Origin: Terriglobia bacterium
Lineage (GTDB): Bacteria > Acidobacteriota > Terriglobia > Terriglobales > Acidobacteriaceae
Direction: 5' to 3'
DNA: 64,000 nt
NCBI GenBank assembly: GCA_020072845.1
Contig: JAIQGF010000002.1
Coordinates: forward strand, 124,001-188,000
Positions 32,822 to 40,829 of this stretch are shown here, one piece after another. The notes beneath the pieces were generated by a model that did no database searches, was not told the DNA's origin, and saw only the letters and a list, made by a program, of their open reading frames with translations. The position numbers and the translations under genes are program-made. Every line of letters begins with the position of its first letter. The stretch's first letter is position 1.

Positions 32822-32941
32822 CGCGGGTTATCGGTTGTCGGTGATCGGTAGTCGGTAGTCCTGAGTCAGTATGGCAGGCCTAACCAGGTACCAACAACCA
32901 ATGGCCAGCTACTGAATACCGAAAACCGATAACCGAAAACC
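32822..32941. repeat. Inverted pair of GTTATCGGTTGTCGG arrays
   Basis: GTTATCGGTTGTCGGTGATC with GGTAGTCGGTAGTC (32827-32860) faces ATACCGAAAACCGATAACCG with AAAACC (32915-32941). The period is 7-8 bases. The same word family occurs after pheT at 36373-36456. Confidence 0.8.
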
Positions 32942-32943
32942 TA

Positions 32944-34077
32944 CTACTGCTTCGCCAGTGCGGGCAGCTTGTCCCAGCTCTGCCAGAAGGCGGCCATATC
33001 GTCCGACTTGCTGAAGGAGACGCGGAGAAAGTTTTCCATGCGGGGGAAGGGACGGCCGACAGCGATGTTGTCGCTGTGGAAATGCTGGATGACCTGGCGG
33101 ACGGGACGTCCGGTCTCGACCATGGCGAAATTGGCGTACGACGGAATGATGTGCAGCTTGCGCAACGCCGCCTGGCGCATGAATTCCTTGCGGTCGGCGG
33201 CATTGCGGGCGACGGCGGCGCGCATGGCGATGTCGTCGGCAAGCGCGGCCAGCCCGACGTGCAGGGCGATCATGTTGCCGTTGTCTTCGAGCTGCCATGA
33301 CTGCAGCAGCTTGGTGGTTTTTTCGGCGGCGAAGGAATAACCCAGCCGCAGTCCGGCCATGCCGTAAACCTTCGAGAACGTGCGCGCCACGATGACGCGG
33401 GGATCGTCCACCGGTTTCTCGATGAACGAAACGTAGTCAGGCGAGTCGGTGGCAAAGTGGTGGTAGGCCTCGTCAATCAGCACGTAGGTGTCGGCGGGGA
33501 GCTGGCGGAGAAAGGCTTCCAGGTCGCGCCGGGGCGTGAGCGAGGCGGTGGGATTATTGGGATTGCAGATGTACACCAGGCCGGTGTCGCTGCCGGCGCG
33601 GGCGAGCATGGCGTCGAGATCGTGGGCATAGCGGGCGGTCAGCGGAATTTCGACGACTTGCGCGCCGCGATCGCGCGAGTAGGCGAGAGAGGATTCGAAG
33701 GTCGGGATGGCGGCAATCAGCTTGCGTCCGGGGCCGGTGAAGGCCCGCGATGCCATGGCCAGCACTTCGGTGGATCCATTGCCGAGCAGCACCTGCTTGG
33801 TGGAAACCTTGTTGTAGGCGGCGATGCGCTCGACCACGTCGTTGTAGATCTTGAACGGATACCGATTGGCGAGGCGCAGGCCCTCGACGGCGGCCTTCTC
33901 AACGCTGGGGAACATGCCGTAGGCGTTTTCGTTAGCGTTCAGCAGAATGGGACCGCCGGGGGTGGAGGCACGCAGCGGCTCGCCGAAAGCAATGGGTTCG
34001 AGTCCGCTGAAGCCGGCGGCGGCAGCGGTGGCGCCGAGGCCAAGTGTGCCGAGAAAACTCCTGCGCGAGAAGGACAT
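32944..34077 (-). CDS. Histidinol-phosphate aminotransferase-like enzyme with Tat signal
   Basis: A 377-residue PLP-dependent class I/II aminotransferase related to HisC. The core is visible: GNGSTEVL, YICNPNNPTASLTPR (Asn-Pro-Asn substrate loop), VLIDEAYHHFA (Asp before the cofactor) and ARTFSKVYGMAGLRLGYSFA, where Lys in TFSKVYG is the Schiff-base lysine. Unusually, the N-terminus is a twin-arginine signal, SRRSFLGTLGLGATAAAAGF, so the enzyme is probably exported folded with PLP. A periplasmic role, for instance in amino acid or cell-wall precursor turnover, is inference; HisC itself is cytoplasmic. It stands alone between repeat arrays. Confidence 0.88.
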   Translation of the reverse strand: MSFSRRSFLGTLGLGATAAAAGFSGLEPIAFGEPLRASTPGGPILLNANENAYGMFPSVEKAAVEGLRLANRYPFKIYNDVVERIAAYNKVSTKQVLLGNGSTEVLAMASRAFTGPGRKLIAAIPTFESSLAYSRDRGAQVVEIPLTARYAHDLDAMLARAGSDTGLVYICNPNNPTASLTPRRDLEAFLRQLPADTYVLIDEAYHHFATDSPDYVSFIEKPVDDPRVIVARTFSKVYGMAGLRLGYSFAAEKTTKLLQSWQLEDNGNMIALHVGLAALADDIAMRAAVARNAADRKEFMRQAALRKLHIIPSYANFAMVETGRPVRQVIQHFHSDNIAVGRPFPRMENFLRVSFSKSDDMAAFWQSWDKLPALAKQ

Positions 34078-34110
34078 CGCTCACCCCTGAAGCGCGCATT
34101 GTAGCAATAA

Positions 34111-34271
34111 AGTACCGAGTACCTAGTGCCGAGTACCGAGTCGATTCACCACCGAGACACAGAGGACACCGAGGTTCACCGAGAATTTTGGTTCAATCTT
34201 GCGTTGTCAGCCTCGGTGACCCTCTGTGATCTCGGTGTCTCGGTGGTGGCCGATCAAGTCGGTACTCGGCA
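34111..34271. repeat. Two nested inverted arrays (GAGTACC and ACCGAGA words)
   Basis: AAGTACCGAGTACC and AGTGCCGAGTACCGAG (34111-34139) face GTCGGTACTCGG (34260-34271). Inside, ACCACCGAGACACAGAGGAC (34149-34168) faces CTCTGTGATCTCGGTGTCTC and GGTGG (34222-34247). The block fills the 200-bp gap before pheT. Confidence 0.75.
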
Positions 34272-34283
34272 GGATTTCGGTCC

Positions 34284-36374
34284 TCAAGCCCGCAGAGCGC
34301 CGCCGAGGGATTCCAGCGCCTTGATGATCTGCTGCGACCACAAGGCGACCTCGTCATCGCGCAGCGTGCGCTCGGCGGACTGGAAGGTGGCGCGGACAAG
34401 CATGGAATACTTGCCCGAGGGAATCGAGCCGCCGCGGAAGATTTCAGCCGGCACAAGCGCACGCAACTCGGCGATACGTAGCGCCGAGATCGCATTGCGA
34501 ATGCGCTCGAAGGTGACGCTGTCGTCGAAGGCGAAGGAGAAATCGCGGTCCACGCCGGGGAAGCGCGGGATCGCTTGATAACGGATTTTGCGCAGATCGT
34601 GGCGGTAGAGGCGCTCGAGATCAATTTCGGCGATGTAGATCTCGGGAGTTTCCTGCGCGCTCAGGCGCAGCTTGCGCTCGGCGGCGAGTTCGGGATGAAG
34701 CTGGCCGAAGCGCGCCACGGTGGCGCCGTCCATAACCGCGCGCGCGGAGCGGCCGGGATGGTAATAGTCGGGCGTGCTGGCGTCGAAATAGAGCGCGTTG
34801 AACTGGAATGCGCCGAGCAGCGTTTCGATGTCGCCCTTGAGATCGAAGAATGAATACCGGCGGCCAGGCGCATGCACGCTCCCCGGGATGGCCGCGCCGG
34901 TCACGCCGATCGCGAGGCGGCGCTGCTCCTCGGTGCGCTCGCCCATGCTCTCGTAAATTTTGCCGGACTCGAACAGGCGCACGCCGGCGTTGCCGCGGTT
35001 CAGGTTGTACGCCAGCATGTTGAGCATGCTGGGAACCATGGAGGTGCGCATGACCGAAGCTTCCTCGCTGATCGGGTTGGCGATTTCGACCGGCGTGGCG
35101 GTGGAGAAGCGCTGCGCGTCGGCGTGCGAGATGAAGGTCAGCGAAACGGCTTCGTTGTAGCCGAGTCCGAGCAGCGACGCGCGGATGGTTTCTTCCTTCT
35201 TGGCGTCCGGCAATTCGATGACGCCGCCGACGAAGCCGGGCAGCGTGTTGGGAAAGCGGTCGTAGCCGTAGATGCGCGCGATTTCTTCGATGAGATCGAT
35301 CTCGCGCTCCACGTCGAGGCGCCAGGTCGGCGCCTGCACGGTGAACTCGGCGACCTCTTCGGCGGCGGCGGCCCGGGCGGGGGTGATACCGAATCCGAGA
35401 CGGCGAAGAATGCGGGCGATCTCGGTATCAGGAATGTCCTGGCCGAGGTGGCGGCGGACTTCGCTGCGGCGCAGCGTCAGAGTGGGGCGGTCGAGCTGGC
35501 GCGGGTAAGGGTCAGTTTCCTCGCCTACGAGTTGTCCGCCGGCGGTTTGCAGAATGAGTTCGGCGACGCGAGCGCACGCGGTGGGCGTGATGCCGATATC
35601 GGCGCCGCGCTCGAAACGATGCGAAGCGTCGGTGTGCATCGCGTGGCGGCGCGCGGTGCGGCGGACGGAGGCCGGATCGAACCACGCGGACTCGATGAGC
35701 ACGTTGCGGGTTTTTTCCGTGATCATGGAATCGAAGCCGCCCATGACGCCGGCGAGCGCGACCGGCTTGACCGCGTCGGCGATGACGAGATCGTCGGGAT
35801 GGAGGATGTGGTCCACGCCGTCGAGCGTCTTCAGCTTTTCGCCGGGGCGGGCGCGGCGGACGTTGATCTTGCCGCCTTCCAGCAGGTCGAGATCGAAGCA
35901 GTGCGTGGGGTGGCCGATCTCTTGCAGCGCGTAGTTGCTGGCGTCGGCGGCATTGTTAATGGCGCGCGAGCCGAGCAGTTCCAGGCGCTGCGCAATCCTC
36001 TCCGGCGAGGCCGCGATCTTCACGTCGCGGATGACACGCGCGGTGTAACGGGCGCAGCCCTGGGGATCTTCGATTTCGATGGGGAAGGTGCGCTTCGGTT
36101 CTTTGACCCGAGCACCCGGATCGGAGACCCGAGCCACACTGGTTTCGATCGGCTTCAGGTCCTTGTCATAGATGGCGGCGCAGTCACGCGCCACGCCGTA
36201 GTGGTTCATGGCATCCACGCGGTTGGGCGTGAAATCCACGTCGTAGACAGTGCGCGTGCCTTCGCCCTCGATGGATTCGACGGAGATGCCGGCGAGGGTG
36301 AGATCGTCGGCGAGCTTCCGGTCGTCCGCCGGGATATCAACGAATTCGCGCAGCCAACTGGGGAGAATCTTCAT
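34284..36374 (-). CDS. pheT: Phenylalanine-tRNA ligase beta subunit
   Basis: A 696-residue protein. From the N-terminus: short B1-like region (MKILPSWLREFVDI), B3/B4 editing domain with TPNRVDAMNHYGVARD and INNAADASNYAL plus the ALAGVMGG segment, B5 with TLRRSEVRRHLG, catalytic-like core with EIARIYGYDRFPNTLP, and the C-terminal anticodon-binding domain (ending near RTLRDDEVALWSQQIIKAL). It lacks the extra tRNA-binding EMAP domain of about 110 residues found in the E. coli type, hence the shorter length of about 700. It pairs with pheS upstream, the usual heterotetramer. Confidence 0.97.
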   Translation of the reverse strand: MKILPSWLREFVDIPADDRKLADDLTLAGISVESIEGEGTRTVYDVDFTPNRVDAMNHYGVARDCAAIYDKDLKPIETSVARVSDPGARVKEPKRTFPIEIEDPQGCARYTARVIRDVKIAASPERIAQRLELLGSRAINNAADASNYALQEIGHPTHCFDLDLLEGGKINVRRARPGEKLKTLDGVDHILHPDDLVIADAVKPVALAGVMGGFDSMITEKTRNVLIESAWFDPASVRRTARRHAMHTDASHRFERGADIGITPTACARVAELILQTAGGQLVGEETDPYPRQLDRPTLTLRRSEVRRHLGQDIPDTEIARILRRLGFGITPARAAAAEEVAEFTVQAPTWRLDVEREIDLIEEIARIYGYDRFPNTLPGFVGGVIELPDAKKEETIRASLLGLGYNEAVSLTFISHADAQRFSTATPVEIANPISEEASVMRTSMVPSMLNMLAYNLNRGNAGVRLFESGKIYESMGERTEEQRRLAIGVTGAAIPGSVHAPGRRYSFFDLKGDIETLLGAFQFNALYFDASTPDYYHPGRSARAVMDGATVARFGQLHPELAAERKLRLSAQETPEIYIAEIDLERLYRHDLRKIRYQAIPRFPGVDRDFSFAFDDSVTFERIRNAISALRIAELRALVPAEIFRGGSIPSGKYSMLVRATFQSAERTLRDDEVALWSQQIIKALESLGGALRA

Positions 36375-36456
36375 TTCACGTTTTCGGTTATCGGTTATCG
36401 GTTTGCAGTTGTCGGGCGGTTTGAAACCGATAACCGAGAACCGATAACCGATAACG
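36373..36456. repeat. Inverted pair of CGGTTATCGGTTATCGG arrays between pheS and pheT
   Basis: TTTTCGGTTATCGGTTATCG (36379-36398) faces AAACCGATAACCGAGAACCG and ATAACCGATAACG (36422-36456). Within the operon it can fold to a strong hairpin in the mRNA just before pheT. Confidence 0.8.
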
Positions 36457-36457
36457 C

Positions 36458-37561
36458 CTACGCAAACTGCTCTAAAAATCTAACGTCACCGTTGAAAAAC
36501 AACTGCAAATCCGTCACGCCGTAGAGCATGGCGGCGATGCGGTCCACGCCCATGCCGAAGGCGAAGCCGCTGTACTTCTCCGGGTCGTAGCCGACGAAGC
36601 CATAGAGCGCCGGGTCCACCATGCCCGCGCCCAACAGTTCGATCCAGCCGCTGGCTTTGCAGTTCGGGCAGCGCGCCGCGCCCTGGTATCCCGAGCCGCC
36701 GCAGAAAATGCAGGAGATCAACACCTCCGCGCTGGGTTCGGTGAAGGGAAAAAACGACGGGCGGAAGCGCGTCTTCACCGAGGAGCCGAACAGCGACTTC
36801 ATGGCGTGGTCGAGCGAGCCCTTGAGATCGCAGAACGTGATGCCGGTGTCCACGGCTAGGCCCTCGACCTGGTGGAACATGGGCGAATGCGTCGCATCAG
36901 GCGCGTCGTTGCGATAGACGCGGCCGGGAATCACGACGCGCACCGGCGGCTTCTGCTTCTCCATGGTGCGAATCTGCACCGGCGAAGTGTGCGTGCGCAG
37001 CAGGAGACGATCGCGCGCCTGCTTCTGATCTTGGCCGGCGAGGAAAATAGTGTCCTGCATGTCGCGCGCCGGGTGGTTGGGCGGGAAATTCAGCGACTCG
37101 AAGTTGTAGTAGTCGGTCTCGATCTCCGGGCCTTCGGCAACCGAATAGCCCATCGCCTTGAAGACGCCGACAATGTCGTTCATGGTGCGGACGATGGGGT
37201 GCTCGGCGCCCAGGGGATGATGGATGCCGGGGAGGGTGAGGTCAACCGCGTCGGAGTCGGCCGACTTCTGCTCAGCTATTTCCAGCCGAGTGCCTTCTAC
37301 AAGGATTTCTATCTGCAAACGCAGTTCGTTTACGTGCGCGCCAACATCCCGCTTCGCTTCCTTAGGAGCGCTTCTCAACCAAAGTTCATTTACTTGCGTC
37401 AAGATGCCGTTTTTTCGCGCGAGCCATCGATCGCGGAAGTTCTTGCACTCGGATTCGTTCGCTACCCCTTGAGCTTCGATCCGGCAGGCATCAATGCACT
37501 CGTTGACCGCCTTTATTAGGGTGCGATCTGTGAAATCCTCGAGTTTGGGTACGGTGTACAT
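36458..37561 (-). CDS. pheS: Phenylalanine-tRNA ligase alpha subunit
   Basis: A 367-residue class II aminoacyl-tRNA synthetase subunit. N-terminal coiled-coil tRNA-binding arm (about 1-100), then motif 1 region (HPIVRTMNDIVGVFKAMGYS), motif 2 with RTHTSPVQIRTM and GRVYRNDAPDATHSPMFHQVEG, and motif 3 with FGMGVDRIAAMLYG. A Cys4 zinc-like insert (CIFCGGSG...CPNCKASG) is present before GAGMVDPAL, as in many bacteria. ATG at 37561 begins MYTVPKLEDF; upstream frame extension enters the palindromic repeat and is rejected. It follows rplT and precedes pheT. Confidence 0.97.
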   Translation of the reverse strand: MYTVPKLEDFTDRTLIKAVNECIDACRIEAQGVANESECKNFRDRWLARKNGILTQVNELWLRSAPKEAKRDVGAHVNELRLQIEILVEGTRLEIAEQKSADSDAVDLTLPGIHHPLGAEHPIVRTMNDIVGVFKAMGYSVAEGPEIETDYYNFESLNFPPNHPARDMQDTIFLAGQDQKQARDRLLLRTHTSPVQIRTMEKQKPPVRVVIPGRVYRNDAPDATHSPMFHQVEGLAVDTGITFCDLKGSLDHAMKSLFGSSVKTRFRPSFFPFTEPSAEVLISCIFCGGSGYQGAARCPNCKASGWIELLGAGMVDPALYGFVGYDPEKYSGFAFGMGVDRIAAMLYGVTDLQLFFNGDVRFLEQFA

Positions 37562-37570
37562 CGCAATCGT

Positions 37571-37656
37571 GCCGTCCCTACGGGACTCGGTAATCGAAAT
37601 GGCCGCTGACCCGGCACTGAAGTGCCGGGCTACTATCAGCCGCCCCTGCGGGGCTG
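37571..37656. repeat. Three-part palindromic repeat, copy 3
   Basis: GTCCCTACGGGAC (37574-37586), CCCGGCACTGAAGTGCCGGG (37610-37629) followed by CTAC, and GCCCCTGCGGGGC (37642-37654). The first two modules are identical to copy 1. It lies 10 bp upstream of the pheS start, in the mRNA leader between rplT and pheS. Confidence 0.8.
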
Positions 37657-37739
37657 GCGTTTGCGCCGTGCCCGCAGTGCGGATTCGCACAGAGATTCGT
37701 CGCAAGTCTCTGCGGAGCGCGGCTCACGGAGGCGAAATC

Positions 37740-37896
37740 ATCAGCCACGAATTTACGCAGATGAACACGGATAAGGCTATTCAGGTGAATCCGTGAGAAT
37801 CGGTGCCAATCCGTGGCCCGGTTTTGCTGAAAGCTGATGGCTGATAGCCGACAGCTAAGCCGGGGCTTTGCCGAGAGCTGATTGCTGACGGCTGCA
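37740..37896. repeat. Degenerate arrays between rplT and pheS
   Basis: At 37742-37810 words of the type GAATTTACGCAGATG and AATCCGTGAGAATCGG recur. At 37828-37896 GCTGATGGCTGATAGCCGAC faces GAGAGCTGATTGCTGACGGC as a partly inverted pair based on the AGCTGA word also seen near nuoB. Confidence 0.65.
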
Positions 37897-37899
37897 AGC

Positions 37900-38259
37900 T
37901 TACGCCGCGTGCGCGCTTTTGGCCTGGTCCGCCAGCTTGGCAAATCCCGCGGGGTCGTTGACCGCGAGGTCGGCCAGGATCTTGCGGTCCAGTTCCACGC
38001 CGGCTTTCTTCAGCCCGTTCACGAAGCGGCTGTAGCTGAGGCCGTTGAGCTTGGCGGCGGCGCCGATGCGCACGATCCACAGCGAGCGGTACTGGCGCTT
38101 TTTCTGGCGCCGTCCGGCGTAGGCGAATTTCAGCGCGCGCTCCACCGACTCTTTCGCCGAGCGGTAGAGCTTGGACTTTGTGAGGTAATAACCGCTGGCG
38201 CGCTCAAGAATCTTTTTGCGCTTGGCACGACGTTTGGTGCCGCGTTTTACGCGAGGCAT
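37900..38259 (-). CDS. rplT: 50S ribosomal protein L20
   Basis: A 119-residue basic protein with the L20 start [18 protein letters not shown] and the conserved [20 protein letters not shown] and [17 protein letters not shown] segments. L20 is needed for early 50S assembly and in many bacteria represses its own operon by binding the leader. ATG at 38259 follows AAAAAGGAGCC; the frame extends upstream into the repeat array, which is rejected. Order infC-rpmI-rplT is conserved. Confidence 0.98.
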   Translation of the reverse strand: MPRVKRGTKRRAKRKKILERASGYYLTKSKLYRSAKESVERALKFAYAGRRQKKRQYRSLWIVRIGAAAKLNGLSYSRFVNGLKKAGVELDRKILADLAVNDPAGFAKLADQAKSAHAA

Positions 38260-38276
38260 GTGTGGCTCCTTTTTAT

Positions 38277-38444
38277 TCAGTTTCAGTTTCAGTTTCGGTT
38301 TCAGTTGATGTGCCAGCTGAAATCGAACTGATGTTGGCGGCTGGAGGCAGGAGTTGGATCCGGGCCTCTTCACACACCGAAGTTTCAGTTTCAGTTTCGA
38401 GTTTCAGCAGGTCTCGCTGAAACTGAAACTTGAAACTGAAACTG
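38277..38444. repeat. CAGTTTCAGTTTC arrays between rpmI and rplT
   Basis: TCAGTTTCAGTTTCAGTTTC with GGTTTCAG (38278-38306) and GAAGTTTCAGTTTCAGTTTC with GAGTTTCAG (38380-38408) are direct arrays. The second faces an inverse CTGAAACTGAAACTTGAAAC stretch (38418-38444). The period is 6 bases. The 186-bp gap is unusual for a ribosomal operon; the arrays may replace or modify the normal L20 operator. Confidence 0.8.
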
Positions 38445-38445
38445 T

Positions 38446-38640
38446 TTAGTACGGAATCATCCGCTTAACTTTTTTCTCGTCCGCCTTGTCCATGATGACG
38501 TCGCGGTCGAGGTGACGCTTCTTCTTCGTGGTCTTGGTGGTCAGAATGTGGCGCGCCTTGGCATGACCGCGTTTGATCTTGCCGGTGGCGGTCTTCTTGA
38601 AGCGCTTGGCGGCGCCGCTGTGGGTCTTCAGTTTCGGCAT
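38446..38640 (-). CDS. rpmI: 50S ribosomal protein L35
   Basis: A 64-residue basic protein matching L35: [20 protein letters not shown], then [20 protein letters not shown] and a C-terminus ending KVKRMIPY. The usual length is about 64-66. It lies between infC and rplT in the conserved order. Confidence 0.97.
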   Translation of the reverse strand: MPKLKTHSGAAKRFKKTATGKIKRGHAKARHILTTKTTKKKRHLDRDVIMDKADEKKVKRMIPY

Positions 38641-38649
38641 AAATCCCCT

Positions 38650-38908
38650 GTCAATCGGGTAATTGCGTAATCGGGTAATCGGGTAATTGAAAACGGCCGC
38701 GCGGAAAGGCGGCGAGCCGGCAGTAACCCTTACCAGGCGTACGCGAAATTTTTATTGTAGCAGAGCCGCATCAAGAACCAGGTTGCGCGCAGGCTGCGGT
38801 GCATCTCGATTGCACACGCGAGGGTGCCCTTCGACTTCGCTCAGGGCAGGCTGTGTGCCACGCGTAATCTGAAATTCCGCAATTACCCGATTGCGCAGTT
38901 CCGCAATC
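38650..38908. repeat. Inverted GGGTAATTG arrays and a palindrome between infC and rpmI
   Basis: ATCGGGTAATTGCGTAATCG and GGTAATCGGGTAATTG (38654-38689) face GCAATTACCCGATTGCGCAG (38880-38899) some 190 bases away. Between them is the palindrome-like CCCTTCGACTTCGCTCAGGG near 38827-38846 and no gene. This separates infC from rpmI by 266 bp, more than usual. Confidence 0.7.
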
Positions 38909-39494
38909 AGACCGTCGGCGCCTGCGGCGGCGGTTGCTGAACCTGCGGCGGATGCGGCGGCTTCGGCTTCGATTCCGGCTTAGCCTTTGTCGGCGCCAGG
39001 ATGGCGTGCAGCGTGTTGCCTTCCTGCCGCGGACGGAACTCCACGATGGCCTTGTCGCCCAAATCGGCGATCAGGCGCTCCAGGATCTGGCGTCCCAGGC
39101 TCTGGCGCGTCATTTCGCGGCCGCGGAAAAAGATGGTCGCCTTCACCTTGTCGCCGTCGTCGAGGAAGCGCAGCGCGTGGTTTTTCTTGGTCTGGTAATC
39201 GTGCTCGTCCACGTTGATGCGGAACTTGACCTCTTTGACGGTGATGACCTTCTGGTGCTTCTTGGCTTCGCGCTCCTGTTTTTCTTTCTGGTAGAGGAAC
39301 TTGCCGAAATCCATGATGCGGACGACGGGCGGCTGGGCGGTGGGGGAAATTTCCACCAGGTCGAGGCTTCTTTCCCGGGCCATTTTGAGTGCTTCATACG
39401 GGGGCATGATGCCGACCTGCTTGCCTTCGTCGTCAATCACGCGCACTTCGCGTGCCCGGATGCGGTCGTTGGTGCGAATGTACTTCTTATCGAT
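38907..39494 (-). CDS. infC: Translation initiation factor IF-3 with a likely ATC start codon
   Basis: The protein is 195 residues from ATC at 39494: IDKKYIRTNDRIRAREVRVI, the canonical IF-3 N-terminus, then the N-domain (SLDLVEISPTAQPPVVRIMD), the linker (QKEKQEREAKK), and the C-domain (KEVKFRINVDEHDYQTK, FRGREMTRQSLG). The Pro/Gln/Ala-rich C-terminal tail is an extension. No ATG, GTG or TTG fits: AGGAGG is 5 bases before this ATC, while a GTG at 39446 would delete 16 conserved residues. Non-ATG starts (ATT, ATC) are the known means of IF-3 autoregulation. An out-of-frame ATG codes only three residues here. Confidence 0.95.
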   Translation of the reverse strand: MDKKYIRTNDRIRAREVRVIDDEGKQVGIMPPYEALKMARERSLDLVEISPTAQPPVVRIMDFGKFLYQKEKQEREAKKHQKVITVKEVKFRINVDEHDYQTKKNHALRFLDDGDKVKATIFFRGREMTRQSLGRQILERLIADLGDKAIVEFRPRQEGNTLHAILAPTKAKPESKPKPPHPPQVQQPPPQAPTV

Positions 39495-39526
39495 GCATGC
39501 CTCCTAAAGGCGCAAATAGTTGGTGG

Positions 39527-39532
39527 ATTATA
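39527..39532 (-). promoter_or_regulatory. -10 box (TATAAT) of the infC operon
   Basis: TATAAT on the minus strand at 39532-39527 lies 33 bases before the infC start codon. No good -35 is seen at the usual spacing. The Mu-like element's target duplication begins only 27 bp further upstream (39560), so any upstream control sequence beyond that is displaced. Confidence 0.55.
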
Positions 39533-39559
39533 GCATGCGGGGGATGCGGAAATGAGCGC

Positions 39560-39564
39560 GTCGT
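39560..39564. repeat. Target site duplication, left copy (GTCGT)
   Basis: GTCGT directly precedes the TG terminus at 39565; the right copy is at 54054-54058. The undisturbed target would read GAGCGCGTCGTAGCACGAAC. Confidence 0.85.
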
Positions 39565-39572
39565 TGGGGCTC

Positions 39573-39634
39573 CGGGAATTACGTGTCAGCAAAACGGGAA
39601 TTACGTGTCAGCAAACGGGAATTACGTGTCAGCA
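39573..39634 (+). repeat. Left-end transposase binding sites, three tandem 19-bp copies
   Basis: CGGGAATTACGTGTCAGCA occurs exactly at 39573-39591, 39595-39613 and 39616-39634, all in the same direction, at 22 and 21 bp steps (two helix turns). This arrangement is typical for MuA/TnsB-type end sites. Confidence 0.85.
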
Positions 39635-39756
39635 GTCGGGGCGCGATCCCGGCAAACACACAAATGCGTCGGCTTCTGAGGCCCAGCTCCAAAACCGACG
39701 ATTCAGGCGCGCGCCGCCGAATGGAACTCAGCGTGCTAATGCGCTAAAGTCCTGCC

Positions 39757-39774
39757 AAAAACCGCCGGGCGGCG
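39757..39774 (-). terminator. Terminator of the leftward late genes
   Basis: On the minus strand, GCCGC and CCGGCGG form a short GC stem followed by TTTTT, 11 bp after the tail tube stop and inside the left end of the element. Confidence 0.55.
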
Positions 39775-39784
39775 AGCGACAGCG

Positions 39785-40798
39785 TCACGCTCCCACCAGG
39801 TAGGTCGCCTGGCCGTTAATCACCGTGGCTTCGATGATCTCGGCGGCGCCCACCTTCACCAGGTCCTGGTCGCTGGCGTCGATTTGCCACGATAAATATT
39901 TGCCATCCATCACCGGCGTGGTCTTCACGTAGGCGTTGGGGAACTTAATCTTCATCTGCGCCGACGCGCCGGAGTTGACGTTGATCTGCACCTCGCGCAA
40001 CGTGTTCGCGATCATCAGCGTGCGCGGCTCGGCGCCGTCTTCCGTGGCGATCGCGCGTACCACGATCGAGAACGACGCGCGTTGCTGGTCCACGTTGGCC
40101 TGCACCGCATACATGCCGCCGCCTTGCGCTCGGTGGATCTCGATCGTGCGCGTGATTTTGAATTGGCACTGGCGTAGCCGCGGCTTGATCGAGGCCGCCG
40201 CGCCCGAGGCGCCGATCAGCACATCGGCATCGGAGCCCAGGAGCAGCGTGCGTGCCGATACCGCCGGCATCGCATTACCGAGCGCGCCATCTGTCCAGCG
40301 TCCGCTGCCGGTGAGCGAGATCTGCGCCGTCACCGGGCCGCTGTCGGGAATAGTGACCGTCAGTTCCACGCCGACCAGGTCCGGCATCCTGTACTTGATG
40401 GCCGCCGAGTCTTCGAAATAGACCGTGGTCGGCTTGGCCTGGCGCGTCGTCGAGAGCGGTTTGAAGACGTGCGTGTAAACGGCGCCGACATTGGTCACCG
40501 AATACTCTTGCAGCACCTGGGCGAGCATCCAACCGGCGAACCATTCATCGACGTGCCGCGATAACTGCAGCGAACTATCCCACTTGATGTTCTGGCGCAC
40601 GGTGGGGAACTCGTGCCCCAACCCGCTGAGCGCGCCGTCGTCCCAGAAGCTGGGCACGATGGAAGCGAACGCCTGCCCATCGAACCGGCAATGCTCCAGC
40701 AGGTTGGCATCCGGGACTGGCGTGGCATAGGCGTTCTGCCGGTTCGCGGTGAGCAGCAGGTTGCGCACCAGAATATGTTGCGGTTCATAAGTCGGCAT
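39785..40798 (-). CDS. Phage tail tube-like protein
   Basis: A 337-residue beta-rich protein resembling major tail (tube) proteins of long-tailed phages: WDSSLQLSRHVDEWFAGWML, then VELTVTIPDSGPVTAQISLTGSG, and near the end REVQINVNSGASAQMKIKFPNAY. The repeated beta blocks and a length of about 300-340 fit tail tube proteins with an extra Ig-like part. It is the last gene of the leftward late group, after the tape measure and an HTH gene, which agrees with a tail module. Family assignment is by pattern only. Confidence 0.6.
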   Translation of the reverse strand: MPTYEPQHILVRNLLLTANRQNAYATPVPDANLLEHCRFDGQAFASIVPSFWDDGALSGLGHEFPTVRQNIKWDSSLQLSRHVDEWFAGWMLAQVLQEYSVTNVGAVYTHVFKPLSTTRQAKPTTVYFEDSAAIKYRMPDLVGVELTVTIPDSGPVTAQISLTGSGRWTDGALGNAMPAVSARTLLLGSDADVLIGASGAAASIKPRLRQCQFKITRTIEIHRAQGGGMYAVQANVDQQRASFSIVVRAIATEDGAEPRTLMIANTLREVQINVNSGASAQMKIKFPNAYVKTTPVMDGKYLSWQIDASDQDLVKVGAAEIIEATVINGQATYLVGA

Positions 40799-40829
40799 CG
40801 CTCAGATCCTCTCTTTTTTCTGCGCGGTT

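Noticed and set aside
34872-36524. 550-codon plus-strand frame opposite pheT
   Set aside because: It is antisense to an intact, recognised pheT; codon periodicity in high-GC DNA explains it.
37262-37505. Protein-like plus-strand frame opposite the pheS N-terminal region
   Set aside because: pheS is intact on the other strand with conserved N-terminal arm; the plus frame has no start site of its own nearby.
38277-38444. CRISPR array
   Set aside because: Repeat units are 6 bases with no spacers; the other intergenic arrays likewise have periods below 10 and no unique spacers. No cas gene is present.
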